DNA of 64,000 bases from Bryocella elongata. GTDB taxonomy: Bacteria; Acidobacteriota; Terriglobia; Terriglobales; Acidobacteriaceae. Each line of letters opens with the position of its first letter. The stretch's first letter is position 1. A program made the position numbers and the translations under genes. Shown in pieces: positions 57,724 through 64,000 of the stretch. The DNA lies in the NCBI RefSeq assembly GCF_900108185.1, contig NZ_FNVA01000005.1:1-64000 (forward strand), in the 5' to 3' direction. The notes under the pieces are model-generated. The model did no database searches. It saw only the letters and a list, made by a program, of their open reading frames with translations, and had not been told where the DNA came from.

Positions 57724-58713
57724 CTATGCTTTGTCGTCTTCCTGCAGAGATTGTATGTAGGGCCCATTCGCAGCTGACAGAAAGTCGAGCGTCGTTTCGA
57801 GGGCCTCGTGCTGGATGTTCGCCGCGTCGCCGAAGCCTTGCAGCCAGCGCATGTCTGGCTCGCGGCGGAACCATGTGAGCTGCCGTTTGGCGTAGTTGCG
57901 GTGGCCCTGCTGCGCGGCGCGGATGGCTTCTTCTCGCGTGATCTCTCCGCGCAGTAGCGCGCTGGCCTGCGCATAGCCAAGGGCGCCCATCGAGCGCAGG
58001 GCTTCGCCGTACTCTGCGCGAATGGCAGCGGTCTCTTCGACGAGACCACGCTCAAACATGGCGGCAGCGCGCGCGTTGATGCGCTCGTAGAGCAAGGCGC
58101 GCGGGGGATCGAGGCCGAGCCGGAGCACGCTGTAACCCTCCAGCGCCTCTTTGCCTGCCGCCCATTGCGTGGTCTGGGGTGCCTGCGCGAGCAGCGTCAT
58201 CTCGAGCGCGCGAATCACCTTGGGAATGTCGTTGGCGTGGATCGCGGCGGCGGCGCGCGCGTCGAAGCGCGTCAGCAGGCGATGCAGCGAGCCGGGGCGC
58301 TTTTCCTCCCGCGCGCGGAGACGGTCGCGCAGAGCTTCGTCGCGCTGCGGTGCCGGGGCCAGGCCTTCGATCAGCGCACGCAGATAAAGGCCGGTGCCTC
58401 CGGCGACGATGGGGAGCTTGCCTCGTGATGTGATGTCGGCGAGAGCGATGCGGCCTCGCCGGGCGTAGTCGCCGGCGGTGGCCTCTTCGTTGGGAGCGTA
58501 CCAGTCGAGACCGTAGTGCGGGATGCGGGTCCGCTCCTCAAGCGATGGCTTCGCCGAGCCGATGTCAAGGCCGCGATAGACGGAGACAGAGTCGCAGCTG
58601 AGGATCTCCCCGTTGAGCTGCTCGGCCAGATGAATGGCGAGCGACGTCTTGCCGCTGGCGGTGGGGCCGGCGAGGACGATCAGTGGGGCGGGGATGCTGG
58701 CGGTGAGTGACAA
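57724..58713 (-). CDS. miaA: tRNA dimethylallyltransferase
   Basis: A roughly 329-residue enzyme that adds dimethylallyl to A37 of tRNAs reading UNN codons. P-loop GPTASGKT, then CDSVSVYRGLDIGSAKPS and IVAGGTGLYLRALIEGL are diagnostic. No ATG exists near the expected start: the candidates are TTG 58713 and TTG 58794, both inside a CACTACTCACT-type repeat tract that would add THYSLLTSHYSLTT-like residues. The start at 58713 is chosen as closest to the P-loop; no ribosome site is visible. Confidence 0.9.
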   Translation of the reverse strand: MSLTASIPAPLIVLAGPTASGKTSLAIHLAEQLNGEILSCDSVSVYRGLDIGSAKPSLEERTRIPHYGLDWYAPNEEATAGDYARRGRIALADITSRGKLPIVAGGTGLYLRALIEGLAPAPQRDEALRDRLRAREEKRPGSLHRLLTRFDARAAAAIHANDIPKVIRALEMTLLAQAPQTTQWAAGKEALEGYSVLRLGLDPPRALLYERINARAAAMFERGLVEETAAIRAEYGEALRSMGALGYAQASALLRGEITREEAIRAAQQGHRNYAKRQLTWFRREPDMRWLQGFGDAANIQHEALETTLDFLSAANGPYIQSLQEDDKA

Positions 58714-59001
58714 GTGAGAAGTGAGAAGTGAGAAGTGGTAAGTGGTGAGTGAGTAGTGGCTAGTGAGTAGTGAGTAGTGAGTAGTGAAAAGCAAAGCAAA
58801 AGCAAAAGCAAAGGCAAAGGCAACGGCAACGGCAACGGTAAAGATGAAAGTTGTGATTCAGTTCCGAGGTTCGGGTTTCGGGTTCTTGATATTGAGCGGC
58901 CAGCTACCAGATGCCAGCTTTGTCTTCGCTGCTCCTTGTGAATTGTTGTTGTCTTTCACTACTCACTTGCCACTATTCACTTACCACTTACCATCCGCTC
59001 T
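58714..59001. repeat. Low-complexity repeats upstream of miaA
   Basis: 58700-58790 is a tract of GTGAGTAGTGAGTAG/GTGAGAAGTGAGAAG repeats; 58784-58840 is a hexamer-like run of GCAAAA and GGCAAC units; 58955-59000 has CACTACTCACTTGCCACTATTCACTTACC, the reverse theme. No gene. These tracts probably arose by slippage. Confidence 0.7.
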
Positions 59002-59286
59002 TCACCACTGCCTCCACCAGCCGGAGTAGAAAGCTCGGCCGATGCCTGCACGTGCCAGGCTGGCTAGCAGGACGATGACACCAACCAGCAGCAGGCCGCG
59101 GATCATGCGGCGGCGCTCGAGGGCGTGAGCCGCCCGATCCTCGGCTTCTCGTGTGGCGGCGTCGCGGTCAGAGTTCTCGGTCCACGCTGCGGTGAAGTCC
59201 GCAACGCCAGAACCTTCCTCAAAGAGGCTGGCCTGCGCCGGTGAGCTGGGATCGAGATCCATCCCGAATAGCTTACGGCCATGCAC
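59002..59286 (-). CDS. Small single-pass membrane protein, unknown
   Basis: A 94-residue protein (GTG 59286, or ATG 59262) with a soluble acidic N-terminal half and one C-terminal helix (MIRGLLLVGVIVLLASLA) ending in YSGWWRQW. No family recognised. Confidence 0.6.
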   Translation of the reverse strand: MHGRKLFGMDLDPSSPAQASLFEEGSGVADFTAAWTENSDRDAATREAEDRAAHALERRRMIRGLLLVGVIVLLASLARAGIGRAFYSGWWRQW

Positions 59287-59306
59287 CCGGCCTGTGACCG
59301 GCGAGC

Positions 59307-60461
59307 TTACGGCTGCTTGTTCACCAGGTAGTGGAAGCGGAGCTCAAGCGGACCCTTCCAGTTCTTGGGCAGCTCCGGGAACTGGCCTTCGCTGGTGATG
59401 GAACCCCAGCAGGAGCGGTTGATGGCGTCGTCGTGGGTTGAGCCATCGAGGTGCATCGCGGTGATGCTGCCATCCGGATTGATGGTGAAGCGGATGAGGG
59501 CCTCACCCTGCTTGGAGATCGGCGGCTGGGCCTCTTCGGGGATCAGCGGGTACCAGTTGCGGTAGACGTCCGCCATGATCTTGCGAAGGTAGGGGCCGAG
59601 GTCCACATTGTTCGGGTTGGGCGAGAGCACCTCGACGCCGCCCATGTTGAGCGGGCCACCGCTGCCGCCGCGACGTCCACCGCCGCCACCAATGGCGTTG
59701 GGATTGCGCGCTACGTCTCCGGCCAGGTTGCGCATCGCGTCGCTGGTGGAGGGCGTGTTGAAGCTGGGGTGGGTGCTGGGCTGCGGCTGCGGAGCGTCCG
59801 CCACGATGGGCGAGGTCGTCCGCGGGGTCACGGGGGTCGCCGTGACCGGAGTGGGAAGTGACGGCGGAGTTGTCGGCGGAATCGGTGTCGTTGTCGGCGG
59901 AGGGGGCGTTTCGGCCGCCGGCCGTGGAGCTTCCGGAGCGGGCTTGGGATTCATCGCCCGCAGCTTCTCCAGTGTCTTGTTGTCGAGCGCTTTCTCAGGG
60001 AGCTTCGGCGCAGGGTGCGGCAGCCGGGGAGCGTTGAGAATGGTCAGTTCCTTGTCGTGCAGCGCAGCGGCGGGTGAGACGAGCTGCGGCGCGTGCCAAA
60101 GATACTTGGGCCCATAGAAGAGCACCCAGAGGATGACGACCCAGATGAAGAGCGAGATGTAGATCGATTCGCGAAACCGGCCGCGGGCGCGCTCGTCCTC
60201 GATGGTGTCGAGGAGGTGCAGCAGCTCCTGGGCCTCGAGATCCCCATAGCGGGCGCTGCGGACGATGACCGGCCTGGAGGGCACGGAGCCATCCGGCGCA
60301 TGGGGGATGAAGGTGACCGGCTGCTTCGAAGAGGACGGGCGGACCTCACCGTGCTCGTTCGCGTCGTTCTGACCGCCAGACTCCGTGGCCCCATCGGGAC
60401 CGCCCTGCGGCGTTGTATCGCTCTGAATTCGGTTTGGATCGGTGGGGGTGATAGGCGGCAT
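59307..60461 (-). CDS. TonB-like energy-transducing protein
   Basis: A 384-residue protein with one membrane helix (SLFIWVVILWVLFYGPKYLW, residues about 101-120), a Pro/Thr-rich spacer (175-240) and a TonB C-terminal-like domain (LRKIMADVYRNWYPLIPEEA, then GEALIRFTINPDGSITAMHL). It may couple the inner membrane to the TonB receptors at 20-26 kb. ExbB/ExbD are not in the window. A 60-residue cytoplasmic stretch before the helix is unusual. Confidence 0.85.
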   Translation of the reverse strand: MPPITPTDPNRIQSDTTPQGGPDGATESGGQNDANEHGEVRPSSSKQPVTFIPHAPDGSVPSRPVIVRSARYGDLEAQELLHLLDTIEDERARGRFRESIYISLFIWVVILWVLFYGPKYLWHAPQLVSPAAALHDKELTILNAPRLPHPAPKLPEKALDNKTLEKLRAMNPKPAPEAPRPAAETPPPPTTTPIPPTTPPSLPTPVTATPVTPRTTSPIVADAPQPQPSTHPSFNTPSTSDAMRNLAGDVARNPNAIGGGGGRRGGSGGPLNMGGVEVLSPNPNNVDLGPYLRKIMADVYRNWYPLIPEEAQPPISKQGEALIRFTINPDGSITAMHLDGSTHDDAINRSCWGSITSEGQFPELPKNWKGPLELRFHYLVNKQP

Positions 60462-60634
60462 CGGGTCTTAAGCTCGGACGGATGAACCGTACCGAAGGTT
60501 GCGCAATCCTTCGATAGCGAAGCAGCTATGTCCATGGGGTCGCAGCAGGTTGCCCGCGCCTTCCCTCCATTGTCGCATCCCGGGTGGACGCAGAGGCTGC
60601 GACGGTGAGCCGCTGGCGGTATCCTTTCCAGAGC

Positions 60635-61195
60635 ATGGTGCAAACTATGGATTCGCACGCAGATACGTCCCAGCCCTCGTCGCTTGACCTCGCGTCCGGC
60701 CCTCTCTCGGGCCGCAAGGCCATCGTCATTACCGCCAGCGATCGGTGCTTCGCAGGGACGCAGGAGGATGTCTCCGGGCCGGCGATCGAAACGATGCTGC
60801 GGGAGTCTGGCGCGCAGGTCATCGAGCGCATGGTGCTGCCGGACGATCGTCATGTGCTCGAAGAGGGGCTGAAGGCGGCGGCCAGCCATGCAGAGCTAGT
60901 GCTGACGACCGGCGGAACCGGGCTGGCGTCGCGCGATGTCACTCCCGAGGCGACGCTGGCAGTGGCCACCCGACTGGTGCCGGGGCTGGCGGAGCTGATT
61001 CGGCGCGAGGGCGTGCGGGAGACGCCGATGGCGTCGCTGGGCCGTGGCGTAGCGGTATGTCTGGGAGCGACGCTGGTCGTGAATCTTCCCGGCAGCCCGG
61101 CAGGTGCGAAGCATGCGCTGGGAGTGATTCTGCCGTTGCTGCCGCATGCGCTGGACCTGTTGGCCGGGCACACGGACCACGCTCATCAGGGGTGA
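60635..61195 (+). CDS. mogA: Molybdopterin adenylyltransferase
   Basis: A 186-residue protein with IVITASDRCFAGTQEDVSGP and TTGGTGLASRDVTPEATLAV, the MoaB/MogA-type core that adenylates molybdopterin. ATG 60635 is used, with ATG 60647 possible. MogA and MoaB are hard to separate from sequence alone. No other Mo-cofactor gene is nearby. Confidence 0.85.
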   Translation: MVQTMDSHADTSQPSSLDLASGPLSGRKAIVITASDRCFAGTQEDVSGPAIETMLRESGAQVIERMVLPDDRHVLEEGLKAAASHAELVLTTGGTGLASRDVTPEATLAVATRLVPGLAELIRREGVRETPMASLGRGVAVCLGATLVVNLPGSPAGAKHALGVILPLLPHALDLLAGHTDHAHQG

Positions 61196-61272
61196 GAATT
61201 GTTGCGCAGGGAGGACGCGATGTCATGCCATGGAAACGCGTTTGCTCTTTAGCCGACTAGAATAGAAGGTCG

Positions 61273-61923
61273 GTGAAGATTACTCCCATAGCGTTCCTGC
61301 ACAAGTTCTCGCTCGGCATCCTGGCGGTCATGAAACCGTTGGGTGTGTGGGGCGTTGGTGGTCTGGCTCTGATTGACTCTGCGCTGATCCCGATCCCGGT
61401 TTCGATGGACGGGGTGGTGATCGGGTATGTGGCGAGCAACCACAGCCGGTTCCTGATCTACAGCCTGGTGGCGGCGCTGGCCTCGGCGATCGGGTCGCTG
61501 GTGCCGTTTTATATCGGGCGCGCGGGCGGCGAGTTCTTCCTGCTGAAGCGGATCAATCGTGAGCGGTATGAGAAGATTCGCGATCGCTTCGAGCGGCAGG
61601 AGTTCCTGGCGATCATGGTGCCGGCGATGCTGCCTCCGCCGACGCCGCTGAAGCTGTTCGAGTTTGCGGCGGGTGTGTTCGAGATGAAGCCGCTGCCGTT
61701 CGTGCTGGCGATCTTCACGGGCAAGCTGATCCAGTTCCTGGTGTGCTCGCTGCTGACGATCTGGTTCGGCCCGACGCTGATGCATAGCCTGAAGCACGTG
61801 ATGCACACGCACATGAGCGTGGTGATCGGCGTGGCCGTGGCCATCCTGCTGGCGCTGGTGTTTTACATCGTGCGGAAGCTGTTCGATCGCCGCAAGGGAG
61901 AGCCGCTGCCGGCGGAGGAGTAG
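61273..61923 (+). CDS. DedA/VTT-family membrane protein
   Basis: A 216-residue protein starting at GTG 61273, with helices and motifs of the DedA family: IDSALIPIPVSMDG, GSLVPFYIGRAGGEFF and PPPTPLKLFEFAAGVFEM. The last helix is followed by a basic tail (RKLFDRRKGEPLPAEE). DedA proteins act in phospholipid or undecaprenyl-phosphate recycling. Confidence 0.85.
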   Translation: MKITPIAFLHKFSLGILAVMKPLGVWGVGGLALIDSALIPIPVSMDGVVIGYVASNHSRFLIYSLVAALASAIGSLVPFYIGRAGGEFFLLKRINRERYEKIRDRFERQEFLAIMVPAMLPPPTPLKLFEFAAGVFEMKPLPFVLAIFTGKLIQFLVCSLLTIWFGPTLMHSLKHVMHTHMSVVIGVAVAILLALVFYIVRKLFDRRKGEPLPAEE

Positions 61924-61946
61924 GGGCGGAATCTTGCATCTTCGCT

Positions 61947-63473
61947 TTAACGCAACCGCAGGCGGAGGAAGAAGGCTTCGCCGGTGGGTGTGTTTCCGTA
62001 GATGGACCTCAGCGCGTCGGGTGTGCGGTAGAAGCTGATCTGCGTGCCGGGTGCGATGACGAGGTGGGGGCCGGCGGCGAAGTCGCGGTCGTAGCCGAAG
62101 CTGTAGGCGGCGACGTGGCCGACGCCTTGCTCGTCGAAGCCGATGGGCAGCGGAGCTCCGGGCGTCAGCTCCAACTCGCTGGTGCGGGCGGCGTTCTCGA
62201 GGCGCGTCCAGACGTAGTTCTTCGTGAGGAATTTGAAGCGGGCCTCGGCGAGGTAGCTGTTGGCGACCTCGGACGCGCTGGTGGGTGCGAGGGGCTCGGC
62301 TTTGGTGCGTCCCCAGACGAACGTGGCGGAGAGGTCGGTGCTGGGCTCGGCGGACATGCCGGGCATGGCGGCGCTGTGCTTCATATCCATGGCTGCCATG
62401 TCCATGCCAGCCATGTCGCCGCTCATGTCCATGCTTCCCATAGCGTTGTCACTCGCTGCGTGCTTCCAGGTGTGGTGGTACATGATGCTGGCGGTCTGGC
62501 GCTGCTGGTCTTCGGTGGGATAGAGGGCTTCGGGGTGCTGGATGTGGGCGAAGGAGTACTGGCCGGTCCAGTCGGCGGTGGGTGAGACGGTGAGGCGGGT
62601 GGAGACGGAGTCGACGTTGTGGCCGTTGGTGGAGGGCTGGAAGTGCCAGCGGTCTTCGGCGGGTTCTCCCCCGTGGAAGCCGGAGAGCTCGACGCGGGCC
62701 CAGCGGTAGGTGAGGCCGCCGGTGATGACGTTGAAGGCGATGTGGGTGGAGTCTTCCTGATGATGGCCGAGCGCGGCGAGGGGATCTTCGCCGGCGGAGG
62801 CGCGGTGCGGGTAGGCGGTTGGGCCGATGGCGGGGTCGCCGACGGGCGCGGAGTAGAGCTCGAAGAGGGCGCGCTTGCCGAGCGGGACGTCGTAGATGGC
62901 GGCGAGTTCCATCCAGAGATCGTGGGGGTGCTGGCCGTCGAGGATGGGTGTGCCGTAGGCGGTCTCGCCCTGCTGAAACAGCTCGGGGTACTCGCGGTTG
63001 TGGACGGTGCCGGGCTCGAGCGAGAGCATGGTGCGCAGGGTGAGCGTGCCGGGGCCGACGCGATGCTCGGCCATGGGCATGACCCAGTTGGTGGAGAAGA
63101 AGGCGTCGCGGCCACGCTCGGCCTGGCCTGGAACTTTGGCGGCCTGCTGCTGGTTGTTGGCGACGAAGGCGGTGCCGTGGAGCATGAGCTGCCAGCCGTG
63201 GCCCGAGGTCATGAGCATGGAGACGGGTGTGGAGGCGGGCTCGATGCTGGTGCCGCTGGAGCCGTGTTGTAGCTGGGCCTCGATGAGATTGCGGGCCTGC
63301 ATGACCATGGGCGGGGTGGCGGGAGCCGTGGCCATGGAGGGAGCGGCTGCGGCGGAGATGGGCTCGCAGGGGGTTCCCGGGTGCAGCGACTTCATCATCG
63401 GGCAGTCCGAGGTGCAGGCCATGGCAGGTGTGGCGATCAGGAGCGCGGCGAGTGCGGAGGGTGAGAGCTTCAA
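61947..63473 (-). CDS. Met/His-rich outer-membrane protein, probable copper-related
   Basis: A 508-residue exported protein. The TTG at 63473 follows AGGAG by 6 nt and gives signal peptide SPSALAALLIATPAMA, followed by CTSDCPMMKSLHPGTPC. A beta-barrel-like body follows with a Met-rich stretch MGSMDMSGDMAGMDMAAMDM near residue 350. Met- and His-rich clusters of this kind bind copper in CopB/PcoB and CusF-type proteins. The role is inferred; no CopA or CusA gene is in view. Confidence 0.75.
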   Translation of the reverse strand: MKLSPSALAALLIATPAMACTSDCPMMKSLHPGTPCEPISAAAAPSMATAPATPPMVMQARNLIEAQLQHGSSGTSIEPASTPVSMLMTSGHGWQLMLHGTAFVANNQQQAAKVPGQAERGRDAFFSTNWVMPMAEHRVGPGTLTLRTMLSLEPGTVHNREYPELFQQGETAYGTPILDGQHPHDLWMELAAIYDVPLGKRALFELYSAPVGDPAIGPTAYPHRASAGEDPLAALGHHQEDSTHIAFNVITGGLTYRWARVELSGFHGGEPAEDRWHFQPSTNGHNVDSVSTRLTVSPTADWTGQYSFAHIQHPEALYPTEDQQRQTASIMYHHTWKHAASDNAMGSMDMSGDMAGMDMAAMDMKHSAAMPGMSAEPSTDLSATFVWGRTKAEPLAPTSASEVANSYLAEARFKFLTKNYVWTRLENAARTSELELTPGAPLPIGFDEQGVGHVAAYSFGYDRDFAAGPHLVIAPGTQISFYRTPDALRSIYGNTPTGEAFFLRLRLR

Positions 63474-63659
63474 CGGGGACTCCTGAAGGGACTGCGTGCA
63501 AGGCGGACGGAGATAGGACGCGCGGGAGGGAGGATGGTTGCGATGCCAGGCGATGGGAGATGGCTTCAGGGGGAAAATCGGATGGTCTTCTGGAGACCCG
63601 CGACGGCTCATTCGAAACACGAGCGGGCGACGCGATGAGGCTAGCGCGGAAAAGGTCTG

Positions 63660-64000
63660 TTACTTGGTGTGCATGAAGCGGAGATTGACCACCTGCTGAT
63701 CCGGAGCTGTAGACTCGGCGTTTGCCGCAAGGAAATTCCTCTGGGAACGCCGGTCATCCGCATCCGTGCGCGTACTAAAGATCGCACCAATGAGCTCTCC
63801 TGATTTCAGGCTGAAGAAGACGATGCCGGTCCGACGTTTAGCGAATACGTTGATCTGTTCGATTGTCTCGTCAGCCGGTAGGCTGCGGAGTGCTTGAACC
63901 AGGGACTTGAGTCCAACGACTCTCTTCTCATTGAGAGTTGCGTTCACTAGGCGCGCATACCACGTAGAAAGCACTTCTTGAGCAGAATTTACGGGCGCTT
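63660..64000 (-). CDS. Hypothetical protein, cut by the right edge
   Basis: The frame stays open from 63660 (stop) through the window end; the 5' end is outside. The visible part (GLKSLVQALRSLPADETIEQ, then FSLKSGELIGAIFSTRTDAD) ends with DQQVVNLRFMHTK, weakly reminiscent of FtsQ-type C-termini. Not assigned. The frame also has a GTG at 63974, but open codons continue beyond it. Confidence 0.5.
   Translation of the reverse strand, partial: APVNSAQEVLSTWYARLVNATLNEKRVVGLKSLVQALRSLPADETIEQINVFAKRRTGIVFFSLKSGELIGAIFSTRTDADDRRSQRNFLAANAESTAPDQQVVNLRFMHTK

Overview
The window looks like a chromosomal segment of an Acidobacteriota bacterium, most likely family Acidobacteriaceae (Terriglobia). This is inferred from GC-rich DNA, two large TonB-dependent receptors with an N-terminal carboxypeptidase-regulatory-like domain, a secreted protein of the acidobacterial VWFA-related type, an S53 (sedolisin) peptidase, several BlaI/M56-type and TadE/TadG-type genes, and the short dispersed repeats seen between and inside genes. 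No rRNA, phage, CRISPR array or classical insertion sequence was seen.

Layout. 0-2.4 kb: two secreted proteins (PEP-CTERM and dockerin-like). 2.7-4.2 kb: a REP/BIME repeat cluster with one intact REP-associated tyrosine transposase (RAYT) and one decayed relic. 4.3-5.7 kb: a two-gene cassette, a Cas2-like 'SinR-family' small protein followed by a TIR-domain protein, directly downstream of nrdJ (B12-dependent ribonucleotide reductase), whose linker carries in-frame dispersed repeats. 9.9-15.8 kb: S53 peptidase, MHYT-GGDEF-EAL signalling protein, tRNA-Ile2. 15.9-20.1 kb: a TadG-TadE-TadE operon followed by three small ribbon-helix-helix (RHH) paralogues and five copies of the palindrome GTGATATCAC (four exact). 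20.1-26.9 kb: two divergent TonB-dependent receptors and a secreted acid phosphatase. 27-33 kb: YraN, a HEPN-type pair, pyrG, and two toxin-antitoxin modules stacked at the pyrG 3' end with a duplicated pyrG tail between them. 33-43.9 kb: acyltransferase, membrane proteins, pyrH, an Asp-box beta-propeller protein, an HtrA/DegP protease and a BlaI-M56 pair that appears to share an operator with the protease. 44-64 kb: M16 peptidase, OsmC-like protein, kbl-type ligase, several secreted acidobacterial proteins, a DUF2235 hydrolase, an ArsR-SRPBCC-DoxX operon, a HhH-GPD protein, miaA, a TonB-like protein, mogA, DedA, a Met/His-rich outer-membrane protein and a truncated gene at the right edge.

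The parts most worth following up are: (1) the TIR + Cas2-like pair, a candidate immune or abortive-infection module; (2) the array of orphan RHH regulators with a shared palindromic operator that also lies upstream of the Tad operon; (3) repeated insertion of toxin-antitoxin modules at the pyrG 3' end, where a 138-bp tail copy differs at 10 positions, 9 of them synonymous; (4) repeat-derived coding insertions in nrdJ; (5) a near-identical 18-bp operator in front of blaI and at the start of the htrA gene. All functional assignments come from reading motifs by eye; no database search was possible.
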